Positions 24,260 to 33,235 of a DNA stretch of 64,000 bases are shown here, piece after piece. The position numbers were made by a program, and so were the translations under genes. Each line of letters opens with the position of its first letter. Positions within the stretch are counted from its first letter, which is position 1. The notes beneath the pieces are model-generated. The model had not been told where the DNA came from, searched no databases, and worked only from the letters and a program-made list of their open reading frames with translations. Origin of the DNA: UKL13-2 sp044229235 (GTDB lineage: Bacteria; Pseudomonadota; Gammaproteobacteria; Burkholderiales; Usitatibacteraceae); NCBI GenBank assembly GCA_044229235.1, contig JBGATH010000012.1:32523-96522 (forward strand). The letters are read 5' to 3'.

Positions 24260-25130
24260 GGGCCACCGCAAATCCCCCATGCATGCCGATTGGTGCACCG
24301 CGATGGCATTGCCCCCTTTAGGAAAGGGGGCGGCGGGTTTGCAATATCGCCTTGAAGGTAGATTGGGGATTCCGTCGCCGCAAATCTCCCATGCCTGACT
24401 AGCAATACATCTCGAAAGCATTGCCCCCTTTTCTAAAAGGGGGCGGCGTGATCGCAGTGTTGGCGATGAGGTTGCCGGAGGTTTTCTTGTGACCTTCCCC
24501 GGCGAAGGCCGGGGGCCAAGTTCTTTTGCCTCGGGTTGTAACTTCAATTGGACCCCGGCCTTCGCCGGGGAAGGTCGATGTTGGCGAGTTGCCTCAGGAC
24601 CTGAGATTGATGTGCCGGCTTTCAACCACCGCAAATCCCCCATGCCTGCCGGCCGTCGCATCTCGATGGCATTGCCCCCTATAGGAAAGGGGGCGGCAGG
24701 TCTGCAATATCGCCTTGGAGGTTGCTTGGGGATTCGGCCACCGCAAATCCCCAATGCCTGCCGGTCGATGCATCGCGACAGCATTGCCCCCATTTCTAAA
24801 GGGGGCGGCGACATCGCGGTCGTGAAACTGGAGGAGCCGGGGAATTTGCGCTATTTCAATCAAAGCGCCGCAAGAAAAGATTGATCCGCAATTGTGGGGT
24901 GATAGCCACCGCAAATCCCCCATGCCTGCCGGTCGATGCATCGCGATGGCATTGCCCCCTTTAGCAAAGGGGGCGGCAGGTTCGCAATATCGCCTTGAAG
25001 GTCGCTCGGGGATTCGGTCACCGCAAATCCCCCATGCCCGCCGCGCAATACATCTCGAACGCATCGCCCCCTTTTCTAAAGGGGGCGGCGACATCGCGGT
25101 CGTGAAATTGGAGGAGCCGGGGGATTTTGC
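24260..25130. repeat. Three copies of a ~220-bp two-hairpin composite repeat
   Basis: Each composite has half A and half B. Both halves open with CCGCAAATCCCCCATGC (with minor changes) and carry a hairpin of ATTGCCCCC paired with GGGGGCGGC around a TTTAGGAAA/TTCTAAA loop. Half A continues GCAATATCGCCTTGAAGG and GGGGATTC; half B continues GACATCGCGGTCGTGAAA and GGAGGAGCCGGGG. Starts of half A are near 24263, 24629 and 24907; starts of half B near 24371, 24742 and 25021. An unrelated inverted repeat sits between the first and second copies. No credible gene lies in this kilobase. Confidence 0.85.
24492..24575. repeat. Large inverted repeat, ACCTTCCCCGGCGAAGGCCG type
   Basis: Left arm ACCTTCCCCGGCGAAGGCCG at 24492 and right arm CGGCCTTCGCCGGGGAAGGT ending 24574 are exact complements. 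The ~43-bp spacer holds CCAAG... and ...AATTGGA pieces that extend the pairing. Each arm is itself a small hairpin (GGCGAAGGCC). It has the same design as 51957-52040. Confidence 0.85.
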
Positions 25131-25194
25131 GCCGCTGAATGGGCCGCGAAAGTCACAGCTTCGCGCCGGCGGATCGTGCAACGCGCCGGGACGA

Positions 25195-25773
25195 TTACCC
25201 CAGCGGGCTCACCCCGATCAGCATCGCATGCAGGTAGAGCGCGAACACCACCCACGCCACCAATCCGACCACGACCGCAATGACGTCCTTGCTCCAGCCG
25301 GTTGCCGCGTAGGTGACGCCTTGCGCGCGATCGCGCTTGCGGGCGGCGATGAACACCAGCACTGCCCACGCCAGGAAACCACCGAACAGCAGCACGTCGC
25401 CCAGCCGCCCGTTGGAGACCAGGTGCGCCAGTGCCCATAACTTGATGCTCAGCGTCATCGGGTGCTTCAGTGCGGCCTTGATGTGCGTGCCGGGCACATA
25501 GGCGGCAACGATCATGACGAACATCGGCAGCGTCAGCAGCGCGGTGAGATGCCGCGTCCACAGCGGCGGTATCCACAGGTCGACCGGTGCCTCGCGCGAT
25601 GCGCCGTAGCCGTAGACGATCATGACAAAGCCGATCAGCGACAGCACCGAATAGGCGCCCTTCCAGCCGCCTGCGCCCCAGGCGCTGATGCGCCCCTTGC
25701 GCCAGCCCTCGGCGAACACGCGTGCCGAATGCAATCCAAGAAAAATCACCAGTCCTGCGATGAGTAACGTCAT
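25195..25773 (-). CDS. NnrU family membrane protein
   Basis: 192 residues from the ATG at 25773. The N-terminal LLIAGLVIFLGLHSARVFAE matches the NnrU opening, including the His-Ser pair. Five to six membrane helices follow (LSLIGFVMIVYGYG, LTLPMFVMIVAAYVPGTHI with its His, LLFGGFLAWAVLVFIAARKR, and a final helix). NnrU proteins are linked to denitrification or heme/methyltransfer chemistry in the membrane, but their reaction is not firmly known. No nitrogen-oxide genes adjoin it here. Confidence 0.85.
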   Translation of the reverse strand: MTLLIAGLVIFLGLHSARVFAEGWRKGRISAWGAGGWKGAYSVLSLIGFVMIVYGYGASREAPVDLWIPPLWTRHLTALLTLPMFVMIVAAYVPGTHIKAALKHPMTLSIKLWALAHLVSNGRLGDVLLFGGFLAWAVLVFIAARKRDRAQGVTYAATGWSKDVIAVVVGLVAWVVFALYLHAMLIGVSPLG

Positions 25774-25905
25774 GAAGCCACCTTGCGAAATGGAATGGCG
25801 CCATTCTGACATCGAGTGCCATGGCCGGGTGATTGACGCTGGCCGGAACGCCATGCATCATCGGCTGCAGTTTTTTGCCTGCACTGCCTTCACCGGCTGA
25901 ATCCC

Positions 25906-26514
25906 ATGACACGTCAATCGATCCGCATCATGTTCGCCGCCCTCGCGCTGTTTGCCGCCGCCGGCGTGTTTGCGGCCGACCTCGAATTCGAGGAGTACAT
26001 CCAGCGTGCCGTCTCCGCGCGCAGCCGTGGCGACTGGCAATCCGCCGCCAATGGTTTCGCCCAGGCGATCAATCACGCCGACTTGCCGAAGGATGGCGCT
26101 ACGCGCAGCGAAGTCAATATGGAGTACGGCCGCAGCATGGGCGTGCTGTGCCAGTACGGCGAGGCGGAGAAGTACCTGCTGCGCGCAAAGGAAATCGCCG
26201 AAAAATCGTCGGTCAGTCTGTTCCCGGTGCTGCAGGAACTGGTGGCCGTGAGCGTGGTGCAGAAGAAGTTCGATGCCGCCGCCGGCTATTTCGCGCAACT
26301 GCGGCCACTGATAGAACGCGAAGGGCGCGCCAGGACTTCGCCGCTGCTGGTGGCCAACGCCTGGGACAAGATGGCCGACGCGCTGGCCGCGAGCGGCCAT
26401 GCCGACGAAGCCGCGGAACGCCGCCAGGAGGCATCGCGCCTACGCGAGGCCGCGCCAAAGGCTGCGCCGCCCGGCACCATCACGCCCTACGGCGCGAAGT
26501 GCCCGAAAGGCTGA
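25906..26514 (+). CDS. Exported TPR-like hypothetical protein
   Basis: 202 residues, with a signal peptide (RIMFAALALFAAAGVFAADL). The mature part is a string of helical pairs of TPR spacing: YIQRAVSARSRGDWQSAANG, NMEYGRSMGVLCQYGEAEKY, LVAVSVVQKKFDAAAGYFAQ and DKMADALAASGHADEAAERR. It should be a periplasmic protein-interaction module. Its stop is one base from the stop of the convergent MtrB-like gene. Whether it works with the cytochrome conduit is not shown by the sequence. Confidence 0.7.
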   Translation: MTRQSIRIMFAALALFAAAGVFAADLEFEEYIQRAVSARSRGDWQSAANGFAQAINHADLPKDGATRSEVNMEYGRSMGVLCQYGEAEKYLLRAKEIAEKSSVSLFPVLQELVAVSVVQKKFDAAAGYFAQLRPLIEREGRARTSPLLVANAWDKMADALAASGHADEAAERRQEASRLREAAPKAAPPGTITPYGAKCPKG

Positions 26515-26515
26515 C

Positions 26516-28834
26516 TTAGCGAAAACTGCGCACGAACGACACGGCGACACCGTGCACCGTGTAGCGCGGTTCGCGCTGGTTGGTGCCGATGACCCCGGCC
26601 AGCGTGGCCAGCCCCACCTGCTGCAGTGCCCAGTCGGCGCTGTTGAGATGCCGATAGCTGTAGCCGGCACGGATCGCGGTGCGCCGGTCCAGTGCATAGC
26701 GCGCGCTGAGGGTGATGTTTTCCGAGCGCGCCATCAGGTCGGGCAACGCCGTTGCGGGATTCTGCGAGGCGCTCACCGCCGGGCCCACCGACGTCGAAAT
26801 CGGCGTGCGGCTGCGCACCACGATGGCATCGAGATTCAGGTCGAGCTTGCCGTCCGCCAGTCCCTTGTGGCGCACGCCCAGGCCCAGTGATGCGGTCTTG
26901 TCGGCCAGATGGTTCACCCAGTCGCTGTCGGCAGTCCCGCTGGAGGTGGTGTTGGTGATCTGGCGTGCCCGCTCGCGCGACTGCTGGTTGTCGAAGCTGT
27001 AGAACAGCGTGGCGCTGAATGCGTCGCTGAAGGCATAACTTACGTCGGCGCTGGCGGTCCAGCTCCGCGACAAGTTGAGGCCGTAGTCGGAACGCGGATA
27101 ACGGTCGCGGTTGGCGTCGAGCCGGAACTGCACGGATAGCGGGGTATCCGGTGCGTAGCCCAGCGCAAGGCGCGCGCGCTGTCGGTCGCGGTCGGCGAGG
27201 AAGAATTTTTTCTGCAGCGGGCCCAGGCGGATGCAGTCGGGCAGATTGGTGCACTGGTTGGCGGCCGCATCCTCGGCGATCAGCGCGGCCGAGGTGTAGC
27301 TGGCCAGATACGGCAGGTTGTAAAGATATTGCGTGCCGCGCCGCACCAGCAGCGCCAGGCCGGCGTTGGCGGTCCATTCGCCGGCCCCGGTCTGGCGCAA
27401 TTCCAGACGCCAGGTGTTTTCGCGAGTGCGTTCAACCTCGCTGAAGGTGCGGCGGATCTGTTCATGCTCGAAGCCGGCCTTGATCGCGGCGCGCGGCGAG
27501 AACCGGTAATCGGCTTCGGTGGTCAGTTGCAGCAGACGCCGGCTGCGCGGCAGGTTGGTGCGGATCTCGTCTGACGCCGTGCCGGGTGCCGGCTGCAGCA
27601 GCACGTCGCCCGCGGCGTACAGGTATTCATTCTGCGGCGTGCGGTTGTCGCGATCCTCGACGCGCAGGCTGGCGTTGAGGTTGAGCGCGCGGATCGGCCG
27701 CATCGACAGGCGCGTATTGAAAAAAGTGGTTTCCACCAGCCCGCCCAGCGAATTGCGCGGCAGACCGATGCTGGCCAGGCCCGGCGTGATGGTATAGGGC
27801 AGGAATGCCTGGTTCTGGGTCATGCGGCCGCGCGTGGCGGTGAAGGTGATGCGGGTGGTCGACGAAAAGTCGTGCGCGCCGGTGATGCCGAGCTGGTGGA
27901 ACTGGTTGTCCGGCGCCAGCGCGGCGCGGCCGCTGGCGAGCGGAAACGTGGCCGGCAGGCCGCTGTTGCCCTCAACCCACGGCGTATTGCCATAGGCGTT
28001 GTCCCACACCAGCGCATCGAGGTGATTGCGAAACAGCGAGCCGTGATACGAGAACACCACGCGCTGGTCCTCGCCGTTGTAGGCGAGACTGGCGTCGATG
28101 AGCTGGGTGGCCGAGCGGATCGGCTCGGGCAACAGCGCGCTGCGCAAGGCGCCGCCGTCGAAGCCGAATTCCAGACCGCGGATGCGGGTGCCGTCGCGGT
28201 CATCGTTTCGCAGGCTGGCACGCAGTTCCCAGTCGGTGTTGATCCAGTAAATGCCGCCCACCTCGGCGCGCCGGCGGCGGGTTTCAATATTGAAGTTGCG
28301 GGTAGCGTCGGCCAGCGTCGGCATCGCCGTGGTACTTGCGCCACGCTGGAATCCGGGCGGCAGAGATAATCGCTCCGAGCCCGCGCCAAGGTAGGGCGTC
28401 CGATACGTGTCCGACGCAAGCTGCGGGGTCTGCTCGAAGCCGAAGGTCAGCCGGTAGCGGCTTTGCCGCCCGTATTCGCCCCACAGGCTGCGACCGTCAA
28501 GTCCAAGATTGTTGCCGACCAGACGCCAGCGGGTGCCGTCGTCGTCGGCATTGAGGTAGCGATACCGGTTGCCGCGTAAATCGAATTTGCCGATGCCGTA
28601 AATGCCCTTGCGATCGAGCCCCGTGAAATTGCCCGCCGCAAACGATGCATCCGACTGGCTGCCGATACCGAACTCGATCACGCTCTGTGGCCGCACCAGC
28701 TCTGCGAGTGCGTCGGCATCCTTGTCGGTTTCCGCGGCGCTGCCCGCGCCCGGATGGCAGGTGAGGACAACCAGCACCACGCCCGCGGCGCGGCGTGCGG
28801 CATGGAATCGGGAGGAGAGACGGGCGCCCTTCAT
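26516..28834 (-). CDS. mtrB: MtrB/PioB-family outer-membrane beta-barrel of a multiheme conduit
   Basis: 772 residues. A signal peptide is followed by a long series of amphipathic strands ending in a C-terminal Phe (VAVSFVRSFR). MtrB/PioB-type features are GKFDLRGNRYRYLNADDDGT, the RRRAEVGGIYWINTDWELRA strand and the YRFSPRAAIKAGFEHEQ region. In known systems this porin sheathes a decaheme cytochrome and carries electrons across the outer membrane. The N-terminal CxxC pair reported for Shewanella MtrB is not seen; the only mature cysteines are the pair in NQCTNLPDC. The gene begins 3 bp after the decaheme gene. No outer MtrC-type cytochrome is present, as in iron-oxidising Mto/Pio loci. The gene symbol is by family. 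Confidence 0.85.
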   Translation of the reverse strand: MKGARLSSRFHAARRAAGVVLVVLTCHPGAGSAAETDKDADALAELVRPQSVIEFGIGSQSDASFAAGNFTGLDRKGIYGIGKFDLRGNRYRYLNADDDGTRWRLVGNNLGLDGRSLWGEYGRQSRYRLTFGFEQTPQLASDTYRTPYLGAGSERLSLPPGFQRGASTTAMPTLADATRNFNIETRRRRAEVGGIYWINTDWELRASLRNDDRDGTRIRGLEFGFDGGALRSALLPEPIRSATQLIDASLAYNGEDQRVVFSYHGSLFRNHLDALVWDNAYGNTPWVEGNSGLPATFPLASGRAALAPDNQFHQLGITGAHDFSSTTRITFTATRGRMTQNQAFLPYTITPGLASIGLPRNSLGGLVETTFFNTRLSMRPIRALNLNASLRVEDRDNRTPQNEYLYAAGDVLLQPAPGTASDEIRTNLPRSRRLLQLTTEADYRFSPRAAIKAGFEHEQIRRTFSEVERTRENTWRLELRQTGAGEWTANAGLALLVRRGTQYLYNLPYLASYTSAALIAEDAAANQCTNLPDCIRLGPLQKKFFLADRDRQRARLALGYAPDTPLSVQFRLDANRDRYPRSDYGLNLSRSWTASADVSYAFSDAFSATLFYSFDNQQSRERARQITNTTSSGTADSDWVNHLADKTASLGLGVRHKGLADGKLDLNLDAIVVRSRTPISTSVGPAVSASQNPATALPDLMARSENITLSARYALDRRTAIRAGYSYRHLNSADWALQQVGLATLAGVIGTNQREPRYTVHGVAVSFVRSFR

Positions 28835-28837
28835 CGG

Positions 28838-29818
28838 CTAGCGGGTAAAGCGCACACCCGACGGGTGGTTGCTGCCATGAATCGCCGAGTGGCAGTTCAG
28901 GCAGGCGCGCAGCAGTAGTTGTGATGAGGGCGCCGTGCCGCCGGCCTGCGTCGGCAGGCCGCGGCCGCTCAGCGCCGGCGTGGTGTGCTGGTCGCCGGCG
29001 TGGCAGCTCTGGCAGAGCCACGGCGGGCGGTTTTTCAGCAGCGGCGCGATGTTCGAGCCATGCGGCGTGTGGCAATTGGTGCAATCGTCCGACGCCGGCG
29101 GATGCTCCCACAGGAACGGCCCGCGCTTGTCGGCGTGGCAGGTCCAGCAGACTTCGTTGACGGTGTTCTTGATGAGCATTTTCGGGCCGGTCGAACCGTG
29201 CGGGTTGTGGCAATCCGAGCAGGCCAGCTTGCCGTTGGCGATGCCGTGCGTGGACAGGTAATGCACCTGCGCACGCTGGGTCTTGTGGCAGGTAAAGCAA
29301 ACCTCGCGCTGGGTTTCCTTCGCCAGCACCTTGTCCTGCGGCGCGTGTACTTCGTGGCAGCTCGCGCAGGTCAGGTCGTTGGTCTGGTGCGCGCTGCCGA
29401 CGCTGTGCAGGCGCTTGCCGGCCTTGTGGCAATTGAGGCAGGTGCGGTTCTGGATCTCCGGCGGCGAGCGTTGCGCGCCACTGAAGACGAACTCGGGCGG
29501 CGGGCGCGACGCGGAATCGTCGGTGTGTAAGACATGCGCGCGGCTGGAACCGTGGCAGGCCTGGCAACCGGGTTGCGAGGCCGCGCCGTGGCGCGTGCGA
29601 TGCACCGACAGGATCGGTTTCTTTTCATTCGCGTCGTGGCAGCGCGTGCAGACCGCGTCGCCGCTCATGCCCGGCTTCCACACCGGCAGGTCCTCCGCGA
29701 CAGCGGGCGCCGGCGACAGCATGGCGAGGAGGCAGATGCCGGCAAGCACTGCCGGCGCAAGCCGACGGCGCCGATCGCGCGCGGGCAGCGTGCAAAGTTT
29801 CGCGAGGCGCCAGGTCAT
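28838..29818 (-). CDS. mtrA: Periplasmic decaheme c-type cytochrome, MtrA/DmsE/PioA family
   Basis: 326 residues with a signal peptide and exactly ten CxxCH heme sites: CTRCH, CQACH, CLNCH, CASCH, CFTCH, CSDCH, CWTCH, CTNCH, CQSCH and CLNCH. Number and length match MtrA/DmsE/PioA. These proteins sit inside the MtrB-type porin and wire the periplasm to the cell surface. Direction could be outward (metal or DMSO reduction) or inward (Fe(II) oxidation). The missing MtrC and DMSO-reductase genes favour an Mto/Pio-like role or a partner elsewhere (inference). It is the first gene of a two-gene operon with the porin. Confidence 0.93.
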   Translation of the reverse strand: MTWRLAKLCTLPARDRRRRLAPAVLAGICLLAMLSPAPAVAEDLPVWKPGMSGDAVCTRCHDANEKKPILSVHRTRHGAASQPGCQACHGSSRAHVLHTDDSASRPPPEFVFSGAQRSPPEIQNRTCLNCHKAGKRLHSVGSAHQTNDLTCASCHEVHAPQDKVLAKETQREVCFTCHKTQRAQVHYLSTHGIANGKLACSDCHNPHGSTGPKMLIKNTVNEVCWTCHADKRGPFLWEHPPASDDCTNCHTPHGSNIAPLLKNRPPWLCQSCHAGDQHTTPALSGRGLPTQAGGTAPSSQLLLRACLNCHSAIHGSNHPSGVRFTR

Positions 29819-29949
29819 GCCGCGAGTCTAATGCAAGCCGCCCGGGCCTGTCGCGCGCACCTTGGCGCGCGGGATTGCCGATATGGCGCTGAGCGGGTAT
29901 CGTCTGCAGCTTCTCGCCGCCAGGCGAACGGAAAAACTGGGAACGGCAA

Positions 29950-30552
29950 ATGGCCAACGATTCAGGCGCGGCGGAACGCGCGAACTTCACCAGCATGCAG
30001 GCCAGCAGTGCCGCAGACTGGCAATCCATCCTCAAGCACTTCGGGCCGTTTGCACGAGCATTGCCCGATCGCGTGCTGGCGCACCTGCGGCTGCTGGACG
30101 GCGACTTCGGCGGCTTCCCGGTCGATCGCCTGACGCATTGCCTGCAGACGGCAACGCTGGCTCACCACGACGGCCAGGATGAGGAGTATGTGGTGTGCGC
30201 ATTGCTGCATGACATCGGCGACACGCTCGGCACCTACAACCATGCCGATGTCGCCGCAGCCATCCTCAAGCCGTTCGTATCCGAGGCTAATCACTGGATG
30301 GTCGCGCACCACGGCGTTTTCCAGGGCTACTACTTTTTCCATCACATCGGCCTCAATCGCAACATGCGCGAGGCATTTCGCGGTTCGCCCCATTTCGCGC
30401 AAACCGAAGAGTTCTGCGCGATGTACGACGGCCCGGCATTCGACCGCCACGCCGAGCACCTGCCGCTGGAATTTTTTGAGCCGATGGTGCGACGCGTGTT
30501 GGCGCAGCCCAAAAACTCCATGTACCACGCGGCGCTGGAAACCGGCGAGTAG
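29950..30552 (+). CDS. HD-domain phosphohydrolase-like protein (PhnZ/MIOX-like subgroup)
   Basis: 200 residues. Metal ligands of the HD fold are visible in order: His in THCLQTATLAHHDG, the His-Asp pair in CALLHDIGDTLG, His in TYNHADVAAA and His in HWMVAHHGVFQ. The extra His pairs suggest a two-metal site like the mixed-valent oxygenases PhnZ and myo-inositol oxygenase rather than a plain phosphatase. The substrate is unknown. It is divergent from the decaheme gene, 131 bp apart. Confidence 0.8.
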   Translation: MANDSGAAERANFTSMQASSAADWQSILKHFGPFARALPDRVLAHLRLLDGDFGGFPVDRLTHCLQTATLAHHDGQDEEYVVCALLHDIGDTLGTYNHADVAAAILKPFVSEANHWMVAHHGVFQGYYFFHHIGLNRNMREAFRGSPHFAQTEEFCAMYDGPAFDRHAEHLPLEFFEPMVRRVLAQPKNSMYHAALETGE

Positions 30553-30718
30553 CCCCAAGCGCTAATGCAGGGCGTCGCGCGCGGGCGCGACAATCTCCGC
30601 TCCGTTTGACGTTCGTCAAATGCGACCCGTACGGCTGATGCTGCAATGCCCCCTGGCCCCCGCTGCGGCTCGATCGCAGGACCGCTGCGGATTAAAAAAA
30701 ATGACCAGGGGAGACTCC

Positions 30719-31210
30719 ATGACTACTCACATTCGCCTGTTGCTGGCGGCCGCGGCGCTGTTGCCCATTGCAGCCAATTCACAGCAGCTGACACCGCGCA
30801 CGCCTGGGCTGTGGCAGATTGACTCGCAGGTACAGATGAACCCGCCAGGCATGACGCGCGCCGATTCGGAAAAACTGTGCATTACGCCGGAACTTGCGAC
30901 GCGCAACATCGCACCGCGCAACGCGCTTGAGGACGATGGCTGGACCTGCACCTCAGCCGCGGCCGCCGTCGGGCCGGCCAAGGCGAGCTACACCACCACT
31001 TGCCGGCAGGGAAGCGATCGCGCCACCGGTACCGGTGAGGTGGTGATGAACGGCAGCAAGGAATTCAAGGGCACGACGCGCATTGACGCCAACATGGAAG
31101 GCATGAAGGTCAGGGTGACGGCCGAATACAAGGGCAAGTTTGTCAGCGCCGACTGCGGCAAGGCGCCGCTGATGAAATGGGAAGGATTCACCGAGACACC
31201 GCGCAAGTAG
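30719..31210 (+). CDS. DUF3617 exported protein
   Basis: 163 residues. GGGGAG lies five bases before the ATG at 30719, and a signal peptide (RLLLAAAALLPIAANSQ) follows, so upstream in-frame ATGs were rejected. DUF3617 features are PRTPGLWQIDSQVQMNPPGM, a paired-Cys core (KLCITPE, WTCTSA, TTCRQG, ADCGKA) and the GSKEFKGTTRIDANM strand. The family is periplasmic and its function is unknown. The OmpA-like gene follows by 47 bp on the same strand. Confidence 0.82.
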   Translation: MTTHIRLLLAAAALLPIAANSQQLTPRTPGLWQIDSQVQMNPPGMTRADSEKLCITPELATRNIAPRNALEDDGWTCTSAAAAVGPAKASYTTTCRQGSDRATGTGEVVMNGSKEFKGTTRIDANMEGMKVRVTAEYKGKFVSADCGKAPLMKWEGFTETPRK

Positions 31211-31257
31211 TGTGGTGCCGCCGTAACGTACCCTTAATTCGACGCTGGAGGAATGAC

Positions 31258-32136
31258 ATGAAGAAGAGACTGCCCTGCCTGCTGTTGCTGGCAGCCGTGA
31301 TGAGCGTGCCGGCGATGGCCGCTCCCGCCAAGGACAACCAGAAATGCGGGCCGCATCCGCTATTTCAGCCATTCCCGAATACGGCGGTCAGGGACTGCAA
31401 CCAGTCCCGGTTCAGTGCGCTGAAACTTCGCCGGGCCAAAGACAGCGCGAAACCAACGGCCGAGTCGGAAGAATTTGAGGTGGAGGGCCAGTATTGGTAT
31501 TTCAAGTCGTTGGTGGAGCGCGACGCCAGCGGAGCCTATGCGGCCAGCCAGCTCGAAATTCGCCGCAACTATGAGAACGCAGTACGGCAGGCCAAGGGCA
31601 CGGTGCTTTACTCCAACGCCAGGAGCGTGCATTACCAGATCAAACGCCCCGATGGTGAGTACTGGGGCAGTGTGATGTGCGACGGCGGAAACGAGACCGG
31701 CTGCGGCGCCATCCTGCACGCTGTGGTGCGCGTTGCCGCCATGGAGCAATCGGTCGTGGTGTCCGCGGGCCAGATCGCCAAGGAAATTGGCGAGGCTGGA
31801 AAGGTCGTGTTCTACGGCATCTACTTTGATACCGACAAGGCCACGCTCAAAGCCGAATCCGGCCCGACCCTGGTCGAAATGGCCAAGTGGCTAAACAGCA
31901 ATGCGGCGGCGAAGGTGTACATCGTCGGTCACACCGACATGCAGGGTGCCGCCGGCCACAACCAGACCCTGTCCCGCAACCGTGCCGCCGCCGTGGTCGA
32001 TGCGCTGGTGAAGCAGCATGGCATCAAGGCGGACCGCCTGGGCGCGGAAGGTGTCGGACCATTTGCTCCGCTGGCGAGCAACGATACGGATGCCGGCCGC
32101 GCGAAGAATCGACGCGTGGAGATGGTGCTGCGCTGA
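31258..32136 (+). CDS. OmpA-like peptidoglycan-associated protein
   Basis: 292 residues. GGAGGAAT precedes the ATG at 31258, and a signal peptide (PCLLLLAAVMSVPAMA) follows. The C-terminal ~110 residues are an OmpA/MotB domain: GIYFDTDKATLKAESGPTLV, VYIVGHTDMQGAAGHNQTLS and RAAAVVDALVKQHGI, closing with NRRVEMVL. The Asp and Arg that grip diaminopimelate are retained (HTD, NRR). The N-terminal half has an OmpA-linked YWYFKSLV / IRRNYENAV segment of unknown role. It tethers the envelope to the cell wall. Confidence 0.88.
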   Translation: MKKRLPCLLLLAAVMSVPAMAAPAKDNQKCGPHPLFQPFPNTAVRDCNQSRFSALKLRRAKDSAKPTAESEEFEVEGQYWYFKSLVERDASGAYAASQLEIRRNYENAVRQAKGTVLYSNARSVHYQIKRPDGEYWGSVMCDGGNETGCGAILHAVVRVAAMEQSVVVSAGQIAKEIGEAGKVVFYGIYFDTDKATLKAESGPTLVEMAKWLNSNAAAKVYIVGHTDMQGAAGHNQTLSRNRAAAVVDALVKQHGIKADRLGAEGVGPFAPLASNDTDAGRAKNRRVEMVLR

Positions 32137-32145
32137 CAACGCCGG

Positions 32146-33144
32146 TCAGTCCAGCCTGGCGCCTGTGGACTTGATCACCGGCGCCCACTTCGATGCTTCG
32201 TCGGCGATACGCCGGCCGAACTGCTCGGGCGTGCCGCCCACCGGTTCCAGCCCCGCCGCTTTCAGGCGCGCGCGCACCTGCGGATTGTTCAGGGCAGCGT
32301 TGACGGCGCGATTAATGCGCTCGACCGTCGCGCGCGGCGTACCTGCGGCCACCAGCACACCGTTCCACGCGGTTGCTTCAAAGCCACGCAGCTCCTTCAC
32401 GCCGCTTTCGGCCGCCGTCGGCACGTCCGGCAACAACGCGTAACGCGTCGCACCGGTGACGGCGATGGCCTTCATCCTGCCGGCGGCGATCTGTGGCATC
32501 AGCGTGGTGGGCACGGTGGCAATGATGTGCGCATCGCCGCTGACGAGTGCCTGGATGGCGGGCAGGCCGCCGCCATTGAACGGCACGTGCAGGATGGTGG
32601 TGCCGGTCAGCGCCTTGAAGTGCTCCATGGTGAGGTGCGAGGAACTGCCGTTGCCTACCGATGCGTAGGCGTATTTACCGGTGCTCGCCCGCAGCGCATC
32701 GACCAGTTCGCGCAGCGTGCCGGCGGGAAAGCTGCTGCCGATCGCAATCAGGTTCGGTTGCGCGGTGGTCATGGCCACCGGCGCCAGATCGCGCTGCGGC
32801 TGGTAGGGCAGGTTGCGATACAGATGTGGGGCGAACGCCAGCGGGCCGTTGAATCCCAGCAGCCAAGTGTGGCCATCGGGTGCGCTCTTCGCCACTTCGT
32901 TGGTGGCGATAGTGCCGCCGGCAGCGGCGCGATTGTCGATGATGATCGGCTGGCGCAGATCGGCGCGCAACACCTCCTGCATGGACCGGGCGATGACATC
33001 CAGCGAGCCGCCTGCGGGGCCGGCGATGATCCAGCGGATGGGCTTGGCGGGAAACGGCTCGGCCCCTGCAGGTAGCGCGAGCAAGGCAAGGACGGCGCAG
33101 GCCGGCGCCAACACCCGCTGCAACACACGCTGCACGCGTTTCAT
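32146..33144 (-). CDS. Bug-family tripartite tricarboxylate transporter substrate receptor
   Basis: 332 residues, with a signal peptide. Bug landmarks are WIIAGPAGGSLDVIARSMQE, VDNRAAAGG-type IIDNRAAAGGTIATNEVAKS, DGHTWLLG, YQPQRDLAPVAM and HVPFNGGGLPAIQALVSGDA. Bug receptors bind carboxylated solutes and are hugely expanded in Burkholderiales and relatives. No TctA/TctB membrane genes are near, the usual orphan situation. The gene ends nine bases from the OmpA-like stop (convergent). Confidence 0.92.
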   Translation of the reverse strand: MKRVQRVLQRVLAPACAVLALLALPAGAEPFPAKPIRWIIAGPAGGSLDVIARSMQEVLRADLRQPIIIDNRAAAGGTIATNEVAKSAPDGHTWLLGFNGPLAFAPHLYRNLPYQPQRDLAPVAMTTAQPNLIAIGSSFPAGTLRELVDALRASTGKYAYASVGNGSSSHLTMEHFKALTGTTILHVPFNGGGLPAIQALVSGDAHIIATVPTTLMPQIAAGRMKAIAVTGATRYALLPDVPTAAESGVKELRGFEATAWNGVLVAAGTPRATVERINRAVNAALNNPQVRARLKAAGLEPVGGTPEQFGRRIADEASKWAPVIKSTGARLD

Positions 33145-33168
33145 CGTCGTCCGCCCACATTGGCAGGC

Positions 33169-33235
33169 AAAGCCCCAGCATCGGCGCGGCTCATGGCGCG
33201 ATTTTGCCCGGAGTGCCGCGCCAGTGCTGGAGTTT
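33169..33235. repeat. Dispersed palindromic repeat, copy R5
   Basis: Arms AAAGCCCCAGCATCGGCGCG and CGCGCCAGTGCTGGAGTTTC around ATGGCGCGATTTTGCCCGGA, between divergent genes. The 33236-33430 remainder of this 360-bp gap shows no gene. Confidence 0.88.

Noticed and set aside
24260..25130. CRISPR array
   Set aside because: Units are long, imperfect, contain strong internal hairpins and alternate between two types; there are no uniform short repeats with unique spacers and no cas genes.
24131..25181. Several long reverse-strand frames over the repeat kilobase (e.g. 24131-24814 and 24594-25181)
   Set aside because: They translate the hairpin repeats themselves (recurring MGDLRW-type phrases) and show no protein family; an open frame in GC-rich repeats is expected by chance.
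27820..28419. Reverse-strand frame inside the MtrB-like gene in another phase
   Set aside because: Arg/Pro/Ser-rich off-phase translation of the porin gene.
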